From Cordia subcordata (lineage: Eukaryota; Streptophyta; Magnoliopsida; Boraginales; Cordiaceae), in contig JAPTOF010000016.1 in assembly GCA_028554755.1 (NCBI GenBank), positions 12,291,501 to 12,355,500 on the forward strand: 64,000 nucleotides of DNA, read 5' to 3'. Positions 1-12,483 of this stretch are shown piece by piece; the first letter of the stretch is position 1, and every line of letters starts with the position of its first letter. Below the pieces are notes generated by a model. It did not search any database, had not been told where the DNA came from, and saw nothing but the letters and a program-made list of their open reading frames with translations. A program made the position numbers and the translations under genes.

Positions 1-72
1 TAGAACAATTGACATTACTTTGTGTGTGTTTTTGAATGTAAAAAAATTGATGTAATAAACGAAAAAATTTAC

Positions 73-904
73 CTTATTTATGCATTTTTTGACAATAATC
101 GGAAGGTCTGATTGAGGTCTTACGCTGCCGAACATTGTACCGGTCACCGTCCGGCCACACAATAAGGGTACGTAGTTAATTTCCCCACTTGTTCCAACTC
201 CAATCAGTACCACAGTTCCAAGTCCCTGATGCAAATAATCATATTATCATTGCACAAATCTTACCAAATGGAAATATATATACACACACATAGACACATT
301 AAAGTCGGAACAATTACACAAGAGCTTCACCCTAAACTTTACTTATAATTTATTGGACTCGAAAATATATTAAATTTTACTTGTTGTTTATTGCACTCAA
401 AAATATATTAAATTTTAATAAATATTACTAATGATGTACAATGTATTGGACTGATTTCTTATACAATACATATCATGCTAATTTTAATTAAAGAACATAA
501 TACATTTACTCGAATGTATTAATATCAAATATTACATACATGATACAAACTTTAATTTAATGACAAATATTATGTATTTGATATCTTTAATTTCATGAAT
601 AAGACAATTAAAGTTGTTAGGAAAAAAAAAAAAAACTATGTAAGAACTACAATAAATTCTCTCTTTTTACATGCATGGTAATAGATCTTGAAAAAGCTAT
701 GAGATACCGTAAAATTCAAATTAGATTTGTAAGTGAAATTTATTAGTTTGGATATACAAATTTCAAATTTTTAAGCAAGTTATCATCTTTTTTTCATTTA
801 TAACTAAATTTGGAACATATAATGAAACAACATATTAGAACTCATGGGTAGCACGAGAATAAATACTTGTTTTTGTGTGTGTGTGTGTGTGTGATATAAA
901 TATA

Positions 905-940
<36 letters not shown>

Positions 941-2054
941 ATTTTTGTGTGTATGCGTTCGTACCAGTTTTGTGGCTTCAATGGCTTCATTTAACAAGGC
1001 CGGGACTCCTGTACATTCAAAACAATAGTCCACACCTAATCCTCCAGTAGCATCTTTAATCAATTTGGAAACAGATTTTTCAGAATTTTTAGGATTAATG
1101 AAGTCAGTCATTCCAAAAACCTCTCCTTTTTCATGCTTCAGTTCATTTAAGTCGATGCCAATTATTTTCCTTGCCCCTTGCATTTGAGCTCCTGCTATTG
1201 CCTGCATTTTGTATAAAACATCTTCGAGTGATTGCATAAAATTATATCAATATGGCAAAAATTTCGCTTATATAATGAAATGTTGCTGCAACAATTCACA
1301 AAGAGAAAATAATTTATCTCAAATATGTTCAGGGGTTAATCTATGTGTTTACTTGTACTACGTGGTTGCGGTTTGTTGCATTGTGGATAAATATAAAGCA
1401 GAAGCTAATATGTGAGAGGAGAACACTCTTATTTTTCTCAACTCAATGGATACTTCTATTACTTTCTCACAATCAAAATATTTGATTATATTTCTTGACT
1501 TTTCTTAATACAATCGATCAGAAGTACCAGCTACTTATACTACAAATGGAGAACTCTAATTACCATATTAAAGAATCATCATACACTAATAATAACTCCT
1601 AACCTTTTACCTTTCATCTCTGCACAATTACTCATTTACTTTATCTCGATCCTAGTAACTTATATAGCATATTATATATATCCCACATCCCACAATGAGT
1701 TGAAAAGCGAGGGTAAGTGGTGTATAATAAGTGAGTGTGGCCAGAATGACAAATAACTTGATTTAATCATTTTAAATTTCTTGATTGAAGACTAAATTAA
1801 TTGTTCATTATGCATATATATAAATCTAGTTTATTTTCGGGTATCATGAAATTTTATCACATCAAACATCCATTTGAGAAGTGACTGTGAGTGGTATGTA
1901 ATAAGTGAGTATGGTCGAAATAACTAATAACTTGAGTTAATCATTTTGTTCTATGTGATTTAAGAATGAATTAGTTATATTATTTGTTATGCATATACAT
2001 AACCCCAATTTATTCGCAGGAATCATGGGACTTTGAGTTCGAAATATGACATAC

Positions 2055-2089
<35 letters not shown>

Positions 2090-4774
2090 AGTATATACAC
2101 ATACACACATATACATGTGTGTATATATATATATGTGTGTGTATGTATATATATATATATATATATATAAAAGCATGACTTGTAAATGTACTTACTCCAA
2201 GTCCAACAGCACCAAGACCTAGCACAGCAACAGTGGAACCCTTCTCAACATTAACATGCCTCCATGCAGCCCCAAAGCCTGTTGTAAATCCACAACTGAG
2301 GAAGCTCGCATGTGGGAGAGCAAGTTGTGGATCAACTTTCAAAGCATAGTTGGCATCAACCACAATGTACTCTGACCATGTGGAGCAACTAATTAATTGG
2401 TATACTAATTCTCCATTGATAGACATTCTTGAAGTGCCATCAAGCATCAGACCATTCAAGCTTATGGGATGCTTATGGCATAAGTTTGTCCTTCCTGATT
2501 TGCAACTTAGGCATTCTCCACATTCTCCTAAGTAGAGTGGCATCACTATGTCTCCCTCTTTTAGGTTCATGACGCTTTCCCCGACGCTTTCTATCACCCT
2601 GCAATTATATTCGATGTTTTTGGTTAGATTATATATTTACGATGACCATTAAATAATTGGGAACTAACATTTGGATAATTGCTATTGTGAAAATGTCACA
2701 CTTACACTTACATGGCAATCCTTAATTTTTTATTAATTTATAGATTATTTTACTATTTTTATTTATTATTTATTATCTATTGTTAATGTACCTTATTATT
2801 TTTAAATTGGGAATTTATATTAATGCTTAAAATAATTTCATTTGTAAATTCGAAATATTTATTACTAGATTCGGCGGTTAATATGAAAATAAAATAAACT
2901 TCACTAAAAACTCAGTGTTTATTAATTAACATCAAATCAATCGGTGCAAAATACGGGATACAAAAAAAACTGGCATTAGACAATAATTGGTAAATTAATT
3001 AATTACATTGAAGAAGAAGTTTTTACAGATTGTAGTCGAGGTTATAAGAGCAAATCTATTTTTCTTATATATATTTTTAGTTTTGTTCATACTGTAGAAA
3101 TGTTTTCAATTTAATTGGATAAGAATAGTATATCAATATAATCAGCTCACTGAAGAGCAACTTAAAGATAGAATCCGGTTTGAAATCACATACCAGTCGT
3201 ACAAAAGTAAGTATTCTAGAGATATCAACTTCAATAGATCTAATTGTATATAAAGGCTGGAAAGTTGGTATATATATCAGGGTATTTTAGCATCCTGCGA
3301 ATTTTGAAATTTCAATCTTTTATTAAGATAATTCGAATTATTTGAGATACTTTTTAATCTCTCGACCAATTACTCAAAATCGATCAACAAATCAATCTTT
3401 TATCCTTTATATAAGTGTATATATAGCGTCTAAGATGTTTATACGAGTATCTTAGCCTCGGAAAGACTTACCCAACTCCTTCATGTCCAAGAACCCGGGG
3501 GAACACAGGCTGGAAGAATATCGATAAGGAAAAAGAAAACTATGAGATAAGTATGTGAACAGGGAACTTATATCGTGCACCCGCAGATGCACAATATAAC
3601 GTACACCTGCGGTTGTAAATATACTGAACAAACAGCTTATCAGTACTAAACAAAGATGATTTGTAAATTTTATTGAACAAATAACTTATGAATATTGGAC
3701 AAATAGTCTTTTTATTATGAACAAACATTTGTGACTATTTTGATATATAGATATTTGTCAATTTTACATTTGTCAACAGATATTCTGATTATTTGTAAAT
3801 TTTACTAGACAAACAGCTTGTAAATACTGAATAAATACTCTTTTTATTCTGGATAAACATCTGTGACTGTTTTCATGTATAAATGTTTCTGTAGACTTTA
3901 TTAGACAAACAACTTGTAAATACTGAACAGATATTCTTATATACCATGCTATGTGTTCCTGCAGGTGTATGATATAATTTGTGATGTGAACATCACTAAT
4001 TATAAAGAGAAAAAGAATATCTAAGAGAGTAAATTTCACAATTAGTCCCCCATTATTTCTTTATTTTTGTAAATTGATCTTTACTGTTTTAAAATATTCA
4101 ATTTAATCCTTAATGTTTCATAAAAAGATTCAAGTTAGTCCTCAATATTTCACAAATATAATCAAATCAGTCTTTATTGTTAGAAAAATTCATATTAGTT
4201 CCTTAATGTTTCACAAAGATAATCAAACTAATTCCCATTATTTGAAAGAAAGTTTATATTAATTCTTAATATTCTACAAACTTACTCAAATTAATCTCAA
4301 CCTTTTTTATTCATTTTTTTAAAATAGGGACTAATTTGAATAAATTTGTAAAACTTTAAGGACTAATATGTTTTTTTTTTCAAAACAATAGAGATAGTTT
4401 GATTAATTTTGTGAAATATTAAGGACTATAATTAATGTTTCTAAATAATGGGGACTAATTTAATTATATTTGTAAAACATTAAGGACTAACTTAAATTTT
4501 TTTAAAACAGTAAGAACCAATTTAAAAAAATAATAAGAAAATAATATGAATCTATTGTGAAATTAATTCGAAAATAAAAATAAGAAGAAGGATGGGTACT
4601 AACAAATAGAAGGCCATAACGGCATAAGAGGTCAGTGTGGCACAAACTGGCATAAAGCATTTTGATTCGAATTTCAGAGGATTTTGGAGGCTCCACTTGT
4701 ATCTCTACCACCTTTGGTAGCTCCCCTGCTTTGAACACCACTGCAGCTGCGCAGCTCAATTCATACATTTTCAT
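73..4774 (-). CDS. Zinc-dependent alcohol dehydrogenase-like gene, 3' end missing
   Basis: Five exons join in phase on the minus strand: 4774-4604, 3509-3472, 2598-2196, 1201-965 and 225-73, giving 334 codons. All introns are GT-AG. Relatives have about 375-380 residues, so one last exon of some 40 codons lies beyond the left edge. Visible motifs in order: CHTD (first catalytic-zinc Cys, near residue 45), GHEGVG (catalytic-zinc His), four Cys in [15 protein letters not shown] (structural zinc), [11 protein letters not shown] (third zinc ligand) and GLGAVGLG (start of the NAD-binding Rossmann fold). This is the plant ADH-like branch of the medium-chain dehydrogenase family: NAD-dependent alcohol/aldehyde interconversion, probably cytosolic. 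The substrate cannot be told from sequence. The start at 4774 is the first Met before the conserved AAVVF stretch. No frameshift or internal stop was seen, so the gene looks intact, although introns 1, 3 and 4 carry repeats. Confidence 0.9.
874..958. repeat. GT/TA microsatellite in ADH intron 4
   Basis: Two runs of GT dinucleotides are separated by a TA-rich stretch. They start a few bases past the donor of exon 4 (exon end at 965, minus strand). A likely length-polymorphic marker; no coding role. Confidence 0.9.
2053..2169. repeat. Compound TA/TG microsatellite in ADH intron 3
   Basis: Alternating (TA)n and (TG)n blocks with a short (CA)n part, all purine-pyrimidine alternation. The tract lies about 27 bases inside intron 3 from the donor after exon 3. 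Open reading frames seen here (Tyr/Ile and Thr/His strings) are artefacts of the repeat. Confidence 0.9.
3560..3945. repeat. Imperfect tandem repeat in ADH intron 1
   Basis: Related segments beginning TTGTAAATTTTA, followed by GACAAACAGCTTGTAAATACTGA-like sequence, occur at about 3660 and 3793, with partial copies at about 3613 and 3890; the period of the two best copies is about 133 bases. The flanks hold GCACC(C/T)GCAG-like sequence on both sides (about 3577 and 3955), so this may be the interior of an old small transposon. Not coding. Confidence 0.6.
4031..4564. mobile_element. Snap-back (fold-back) element in ADH intron 1
   Basis: The left half (from about 4031 to 4300) is the reverse complement of the right half (from about 4320 to 4564) along nearly its whole length. 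For example, the left end reads AATTTCACAATTAGTCC while the right end reads TTGTGAAATT; ACTGTTTTAAAA on the left pairs with TTTTAAAACAGT on the right. Each arm itself contains short repeats of a TTAGTCC-TTAATGTTTCACAAA unit. The transcript of this intron could fold into a hairpin of about 250 bp with many mismatches. Arms this long suggest a Mutator-like or fold-back element. I found no clear target duplication. Confidence 0.7.
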
Positions 4775-5804
4775 TAATTAATTAAAACTAATTTGGAAAA
4801 AAATTGTTTGCTATTAATTGGTTGCATTTGAAAGATTTATTATTAATTAGTCACAAATAGGGATTCACCGCTACAAAAAGTTAAAAAATAGGCAGTGATT
4901 TCTTTTTCTTTTTTCTTTTTGTCGTAAGCAGCAGTTTTGAACCATTGCCTATGTATAGTAGCGATTTAAAAAATCATCGTCAACAAGCCTACAATTATTC
5001 GAGCCCAACTATTGGCCTGTTACCACATTAAGCGTAATCCGCTGATACAAAATATTTAAACCCATAATAGCAATAGTAATGAACTCAGGACATTATAAAG
5101 TATATATAAATCTCACACAAAACTAATGTAAGAGAGTGTTATAAAATTGTCGTTTATTCTTTATTTTTTTTTTATAATGCCACTTTTAAATGAGTGGAAC
5201 ACCAAGTATCTTTACTTAACATTAGTTGTCGACGAAATGCAAAAGATATTAGATATCTTTTCATAAAGAGAAGATCTTAATCCTTATGATATATATTTAT
5301 TTACGTACGTATTATGTGGATTATAGCCTGATCTTTGACATGTTAGCTGACTGGACACGCACTTTCTCCGCTAACAGGTTAGAAATTTGGGTCTTGTCGG
5401 AACATATAAAATTATAAGAAAGATTTAATAGTAGACAATGGTACGAGATTTTTCAGATATTTACAAATGATCAAATGTGATTCCAGACTATAATTATTAA
5501 CTATATGGTAAGGGAGGGACAATTAATTTCTTAATCCCCAATCACATTGGCCACATTATATATATTTTAATCTCTGAAAGATATGGACAAAGAGAGTCCA
5601 ATAAGGACAGTATAGCGTGGCCCTATAATTTGCGTCATAGAAATATATATTCTCGACATCGGTTGATTAAATTTATATTAAGAAGATAAATTTTGTAATA
5701 TGATAATATATATAAAAATATTCTACGTTCAATAAGATTATAATAGTTTTTTTAAAAAAAGATAAAGATTTTCAAACTAAAATTTCTATTCATGATGAGA
5801 TTAC
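4775..5804. other. ADH upstream region, no gene seen
   Basis: AT-rich sequence upstream of the ADH-like start codon. It should contain the promoter and 5' UTR, but no convincing TATA box or known element position could be fixed. No ORF with recognisable similarity. Confidence 0.5.
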
Positions 5805-6393
5805 GAGTTTGTTTGGGTAAGCTTATTTTTAAGTGCTTATAAGCAGCTCATGTCTATAAACAAAAAAATTATTTATAAACAAGTTATAAATAAGCAGATA
5901 TGTGTTAAGCAGATAAGTATTTGCATAATATGTGCTTATAAACTGTTAACATGTTTAATAAATAAATACTTATAAGTAACAATAATAGTTAAAATGACTA
6001 AAATAGACATACCATTAATTAATATGGTATTTTTTTAAGGATAAATTGGTCTTTTCATTTATCAAACTAATGAGCTTATAAGTCCTTCAAAAAAAAAGGT
6101 AGATTGGTACTTTTTTCTAGCTTATAAGTCATCAAAAAGTGCTTATAAGTTGTATTGCGAAACATATAAATTCTTTTTTTTTTTTTTGTCTTATAAGTTA
6201 ATTTGACCAACTTAAAAGCTTAGCCAAACAGGCTCTTATAAGCCCTTGAAAAAAAAAACTGATAAGTTGATGCCTCTTTATCCAACTTGCAAGCTATCAA
6301 AATGTCTTTATAAGTTGTGTTACTATATTTATAATTTTTTTTTTTTACTTATAAATTAATTTGACCAACTTATAAGCTTACCCAAACAGACTC
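5805..6393. mobile_element. Small inverted-repeat transposon (TIR with TGTTTGG core)
   Basis: The ends are inverted repeats: the 22 bases from 5805 match the reverse complement of 6372-6393 with one mismatch (core TTTGGGTAAGCTTAT). The interior is full of CTTATAAG motifs and poly-T runs and has no coding potential. A second internal end-like segment lies near 6210-6235. It resembles non-autonomous hAT-like elements common in plants. I could not find an 8-bp target duplication, so the superfamily is uncertain. Confidence 0.65.
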
Positions 6394-7090
6394 CACCTCT
6401 CCACTCAACTAGACCCAGATTCAGGCATACTGACCAACTAAATCGTGAATATAGAGAGACAAAGTGTACCTCTCAAGGTGGCTTGAGCTCATTATTGTGA
6501 CCATTTATGCATTTGAATTAATAAATATCATCAACATGATGCATCTCAGTAGTCACTAACGATTGAGATGTCTTCATAAGATATAGAGATGTTTGTAAAA
6601 GACAATTATCCTCGACTGCTAAGCTTTTCTTTCTTTGTCGGTTTGTATTCTCTTGCAATTTATTTAATTAATTAATTAATCTTATATAAATTGTCTATTC
6701 AATTGATTCTTTTCTTGGCAAAGTCACTTGATCTTTTTTCTGTGATTATCTTAACATTGTTAACTAAGAATATTGATAATTTAATGAAAATGAAAATATT
6801 TAGTACATTGTAAGTTTTAACACTCATATATGTAAAAAAAGGTACATATAATGCATAATAAATTAATTTGAATAGACTACACTAACAGAGGAGATTATAT
6901 GCTACTTTTTGAAAAGTATAACATGACAATATACTAAGTTTTAAAGTATAAAAAATATAGTCAATTAATTAAATAAACCACAAAAGTTGACATACATTTT
7001 ACCCTAAAATATGCATAGATTCATCCAATAAACCCACAACCTCTACAATAAATGAGTAAGCCTATATATGCACACAATCCAAGAGAAAAT
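6394..7090. other. AT-rich intergenic, nothing recognised
   Basis: No ORF, RNA gene or clear repeat structure seen on either strand. Confidence 0.5.
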
Positions 7091-7312
7091 GAGTTAAATG
7101 CTACAAATTGGAGTTCGAGTTGTGAAAACTCAAACTTGCAGTGCAACTAAGCGGGTTTGAAATCTACATGGCAGATTTTTAACAATTTCGAGTTCTAAAA
7201 ACTCGGACTTGTTATGACTTTGAGCTTTCAAAACTTGAACTTGTCCTTTTGTTTTTAACTTTTAGTAAGTTTGAGTTTTGAATAGTCAAACTTCATTTAT
7301 GGTATTTAACTC
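7091..7312. mobile_element. Short inverted-repeat element
   Basis: The left end GAGTTAAATGCTACAAAT is mirrored at the right end, whose reverse complement begins GAGTTAAATACCATAAAT. The interior carries repeated AACTCGAACTTG/CAAACTT motifs in both orientations. About 222 bp, non-coding, probably a MITE. No target duplication was established. Confidence 0.55.
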
Positions 7313-7343
7313 GTTATTTTCAAAAATATAGTATATTAATTTT

Positions 7344-8009
7344 GAGTAAAATTTATTTTATCCCCTTGTGTTGTATGAAAATAGTATAAAACCCTCTGTA
7401 ATATCAAAATTTATTGATAACCCCTTGTGATTTAAAAAAACATTGCACCTTGGTCCCTGCTATTAGTTTTTTAGTTAAAGTTAATAGAGAATTTTTGAAT
7501 TAGTGCAAAATCACCCCTCCCCCTTTCCTTGGTATGAAATAAGGTATAAATACACCACTTATAGAGTGAAAATAAAAAGATATATCTCTTAAATTATGTA
7601 AACTTCTTTACTTATTTACATTCAGTTACTATTGAATATATTTACATTGTTTAACAAGGTCATTTAAATTAAGAAATGTATATAATTTAAGAGGTACGTT
7701 TTTTATTTTTTACTCCTCCAGATGTATCTGTAACTTATTTTAAATCAAAGAGAGGAATCTACACTATTTTTAAAATCAAAGGGAAATTTTGCAATGTTTT
7801 TAAAATAAGAGAGAGAATTTGTGCTAATTTACTTGAGTATTTTTGTTGTTAACGAGTCAAAATATGTCATAAGTGTGTTTTAACACCCTTCGTTAATCTT
7901 AACAGAAAAATTAACTGCAGGGGATACAGGATTGTATCAGCAAGTTTTTAAAATATAGAGGGTTTTATACAACTTTCACAAAACTCAGGGGATAAAAAGC
8001 ATTTTATTC
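7344..8009. mobile_element. Non-coding element with long imperfect terminal inverted repeats
   Basis: The left end (GA, then GTAAAATTTATTTTATCCCC) is mirrored by the sequence ending at 8009. The match continues inward for roughly 100 bases through ATAAAACCCTCT and the TTTAGTTAAAGTTAA-like part. Long TIRs are typical of Mutator-like (MULE) elements. The right end touches the target duplication of Copia-1. No transposase is present. A 9-bp target duplication is not clear. Confidence 0.6.
8005..8009. repeat. Target-site duplication of Copia-1, left copy
   Basis: TATTC, repeated immediately after the right LTR at 13631-13635. Confidence 0.85.
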
Positions 8010-8378
8010 TGTTGGGGAAAAACATGCAAACACGAAGAATACGAGAAGAAATAACGGACACAAGAAATTACGTGGTTCGGCTTTGAAGCCTACGTCCACG
8101 GGCAACAGAGAATAATTATATTATTGATCACGAATGCTACAAGGCTCTCACTTTGGTTTCTCTCACCCCACATACCATAAGAGGTATGAACCTCTACACC
8201 CCCATGGGGTGCGACCCTAAGGCACCAAATACAATGTCCTAACCCCTATTTATAGTACACAAGTATCCTAATCCGTATTCTACAAGGATAAGGAAATAGT
8301 ATACTACTAGGAAAAGTAAACAGTATACTACAAGGAAAAGGACACATATTAATTATATAATACGGGCCACATTCAACA
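8010..8378 (-). repeat. Copia-1 3' LTR
   Basis: 369 bp, starting TGTTGGGG and ending CATTCAACA. On the element's sense (minus) strand a TATAAATA box lies at 8254-8247, the expected promoter of the LTR. Compared with the other LTR there are only transitions plus a missing CT dinucleotide. Confidence 0.95.
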
Positions 8379-8395
8379 AATCTCCACCTTGGCAC
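8379..8395 (-). other. Copia-1 polypurine tract
   Basis: Purine-rich AAGGTGGAGATTTG on the minus strand directly before the 3' LTR; the plus-strand priming site for reverse transcription. Confidence 0.75.
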
Positions 8396-8452
8396 GTATT
8401 CGCTCTAATCAACATACCATCATCCCTGCTGCCAACTACCCCTAAGGGCTCA

Positions 8453-11400
8453 CTACTCCACACCGCAAATAGCAACCAAATCCAAACAATGCTTGAACTT
8501 GCTGACTGGAACCACCTTAGTCATCATATCTGCTAGATTCTCATGGGTAGAAATCTTCTGCACCGATATGATTCCTTGTGATATAATATCTCTGATAAAA
8601 TGATATCTGATATCAATGTGTTTAGTTCTCTCATGATACATCTGATTCTTCGTCAAATGGATTGCACTCTGACTATCACAAAAGACTGTACTTGTATCTT
8701 GCTGCAGTCCAAGATCACGAACCAGGCCTTGTAACCACATGGCCTCCTTCACAGCTTCTGTAATTGCCATGTACTCCGCTTCAGTAGTCGACAATGCCAC
8801 AGTAGACTGTAATGTCGCTTTCCAACTGATAGCACATCCAGAGAGAGTAAACACGTAACCCGTCAGAGATCTTCTCTTATCAAGGTCACCCGCAAAGTCT
8901 AAATCACAATAACCCACCAACCTCGTGCAATCTCCAGTCATCTTGCTAAATAGCAATCCTATATTCGCAGTGCCATGCAAATATCTCATTATCCATTTCA
9001 CCGCTTCCCAGGTGATGCTATATACCTGCTCAGAACACTAACTGCATGTGAAATATCAGGATGAGTGCACACCATAGCATACATCAAGCTACCAACAGCA
9101 CTCGAGTATGGAACATGAGACATATGCTCCACCTCCTCCTCAGTTTTAGGTGACAAATCTGCAGACAATTTGAAATGAGCAGCAAGCGGCACACTCACAG
9201 GCTTAGCTTTAAGCATCCCAAAACGCTCCAGCACCTTCTCAATATAACTTTGTTGAGACAAGAATAGCTTCCCAGCTTTTCTATATCTGTGAATCTCCAT
9301 GCCAAGAACCTTCTTCGCTGCTCCAAGATCCTTCATCTCAAACTCATCACCTAGCTGCTTCTTTAATTTATCGATTGCAGACATGCTTTTAGCAGCAATA
9401 AGCATATCATCGACATACAACAGCAAATACACAAACGAACCATCCGAAGCTTCTTGAGATATACACACCGTCGTAAGCACTCCTTGTGTATCCAGCACTT
9501 ACCATGAATGTGTCAAATCTCTTGTACCATTGCCGAGGTGACTGCTTCAACCCATACAAGGATTTCTTCAGTTTGCAAACATGGTTCTCCTTACCAGGAA
9601 CTACATACCCCTCCGGCTGACTCATGCAAATTTGCTCTTCAAGATCACCATGCAAAAACGTTGTTTTTACATCTAGCTGCTCAAGCTCTAAGTCATGAAG
9701 AGCAACCAAGGCAAGTAAAACCCTGATGGAAGTATGCTTCACAACCGGTGAGAACACTTCGTTGAAGTCAACACCCTCCCTTTGTGTATAGCCTTTTGCC
9801 ACCAACCGTGCCTTGTATCGAGGACCCTCAACCCCTGGAGTACCTTCCTTTTTCTTGTAAATCCATTTGTAACCGACAACACGCTGTCCCTTAGGCAATT
9901 CAACAAGCTCCCATGTTTGATTCTTATGAAGAGACTCAATCTCCTCACTCATGGCACCCACCCACTGAGCAGAATCTTTCCCAGATATGGCCTCTTTGTA
10001 TGAATTCGGCTCATGTCCTTCAATTGTTTCCGCAACAATCAAAGCATAAGCGACAAGATCAGCATATCCGTACCTTTGAGGCTCTCTAATCTGTCTCATT
10101 TCTCGCCTGTAATCTGTATACATTGTTCAGCGTATTTTGATCATGTGCCTCGATTGGTTGAGTCGGCTGAATTTGATCGCTACTATTGCTAGATGGAACA
10201 TTTGGTACATCGAAAATACCTCCACCGCTCTTTGACACCGTGGTCTAAATCGCCTATCGCTTTCTCCTTTTCTTGGTCTAATAAAGCAGACTCATTGAAC
10301 GTAACATCCCTGCTGATGAGGAAACTTGGAGACTTTGGATCTGTGCACCATAACCTGTAACCTTTCCTCTCGGACGCATAGCCTAGAAATATGCATTTCT
10401 TTGCCCTCAGCTCCAACTTGCCATCCTTCACGTGAGCGTATGCAGGGCAACCAAACACCCTCAATCGAGAGTAGTCAGCAGGCTTACCAGACCATAACTC
10501 AAAAGAAGTTTTCAATTCAATAGCTTTAGATGGAGACCTATTCACCAAGTAGCATGCCGTATTGACGGCTTGACCAAAAGTCTTGACTCAAACCAGATTG
10601 GGAGAGCATACAACGAGCTCTCTCCACCAGAGTTCTATTCATGCGTTCTGCAACTCCATTCTGTTGTGGTGTCCCTACACATGTACGGTGTCTCACAATG
10701 CCATGTTTCTTGCAGAACTCATCAAACTCTTTGTTGCAATATTCCAACCCATTGTCAATCCTAAGACGCTTAATTTGTTTACCAGTCTGCTTCTCAACCA
10801 ACGTCTTCCACTCGACAAATGTTGGAAACACCTCATCTTTAGTTTTTAAGAAGTATACCCACACCATCCGAGAGTATGCATCAATGAAAGTGATATAATA
10901 CCTGGCACCTTTCTTGGAAGGAACTTTATTAGGACCCCAAAGATCAGAATGAATATAATCAAGTGGGCCTTTGGTGTTCTCCTGCCCCTTACTGAACTTC
11001 ACCCTAGTTTGCTTTCCAAAGACACAATGCTCGCAGAATTCAAGCTTTCCAGTTCTTTGTCCACAAAGCAAATCCCTCTTGCTCAGCTCAGTCCCCTCTC
11101 GCTCATATGGCCCAACCTTTTGTGCCATAACTGCGTAGTGTCATTATCACTCTCCTCGGATGTAACAGCTGCAACACCTGTAACTGTACTACCTTGAAGG
11201 ATATATAGGCCGCCAATCAAGTTCCCTTTCAAGAGCACAATTGCACCTTTGGTCACCTTTAAGACACCATTCTCACTTCGGAATTTGTATCCATGAGAAT
11301 CCAAACGCCCAAGAGAAATCAAGTTTTTCTTTAGCTCCGGTACATGCCAAAACTCGAGAGATCTTGTAATACCATCAAACATCTTGATATTTATGATGCC

Positions 11401-12388
11401 CATTCCCTCCACCTTTAACGAAAGATCATTGCCTAGAAAGACTTTCCCTTCTCTTTTGGAATAAAAAGAGAACCAGTCGCGCCTAAGACACATATGGAAC
11501 GTTGCACCAGTATCAAGAATCCATTGATTTTGCCACTGTGATCCACTCACAGTCAAAACTTCCCCGGTACTACTCGAGTTATCTCCATCACTGTCAGCAC
11601 TCTCCACCACATTAGCTAAATTCTCCACCTTTTTCTTTCCTTTTCTCAGTCTCGGACATTCTTTCCTAATGTGACCCTTTTCGCCACACTCGAAACAGCG
11701 TAGCTTCCTTGCTCTTGATTTTGACCTTGACTTGCTTTTCTTTCTATCCGAAGATCCACCTCTATTATCCGATCTCCCTCTACTCACTAAACCTTCCCCA
11801 TGAACTTCTTCCCTATGTCCCGGAATATGTGTTTGAAGATCCTTCGATTTTAATGAAGTAATCACATCTTCAAAAGTAATTTTATCCCTCCCGTACAACA
11901 TAGTGTCCACAAAGTTCATATATGAAGGCGGTAAGGAGCATAATACGATCATAGCTTGATCTTCATCATCAATTTTAACACCCACATCCTTCAAAGTAAT
12001 AAAACAAGAGGTAAACTCATCAAGGTGTTGTTTAAGTGACGTACCTTCTTTCATTCTAAGATGATACAATCGCTTCTTCAAGTAGAGGCGATTGGTGAGA
12101 GATTTAGATGCATACAATTCCACCAAAGTATTCCAAGCCTCAACTGATGTCGTCTTCTCAGTAATCTCCAGCAATACTTCATTTGTCACGGACATATGTA
12201 TTGCACTCAAGGCTTTCGCTTCGAGTTCTTCTCTCGTTCTTTGGTTCTATCTTTTCTGGGATCACTCCTTCAATGACTTTCCAAAGTCCCTGCATTGTCA
12301 TAAATGCCTTGAATCTGATCCTCCAAAGACTGAAACTCATTCTCCCATCAAACTTCTCGATTTCAAACTTTCCACCTGTGGAAGACAT
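8453..12388 (-). pseudogene. Copia-1 gag-pol polyprotein, frameshifted
   Basis: Read on the minus strand from the Met at 12388 (MSSTGGKFEIEKFDG). Order: gag, CCHC zinc knuckle CFECGEKGHIRKECP, protease WILDTGATFHM, integrase zinc motif and core (HSDLWGP, IDNG), reverse transcriptase with YVDDM, and RNase H ending near 8453. Catalytic signatures survive, but the frame changes at about 12230 (gag), 11100 (gag-pre-integrase), 10575 (integrase), 10140-10190 (spacer), 9470 (RT, just before YVDDM) and 9000 (RT to RNase H). No full polyprotein can therefore be made as written. With such similar LTRs, the breaks may be recent, may be assembly indels, or the copy may have been mobilised in trans. Confidence 0.9.
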
Positions 12389-12483
12389 CTTCGTTTGCTC
12401 AAAACTCACACTTCGGGATGGAATTTGGCTCAATGGATCGCAAAAACGGATTCAGCACGTTGAAAAAACTTAGGAACACCCCT

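Noticed and set aside
1937..2176. Minus-strand ORFs of Tyr/Ile and Thr/His strings
   Set aside because: Translation of the TA/TG microsatellite in ADH intron 3.
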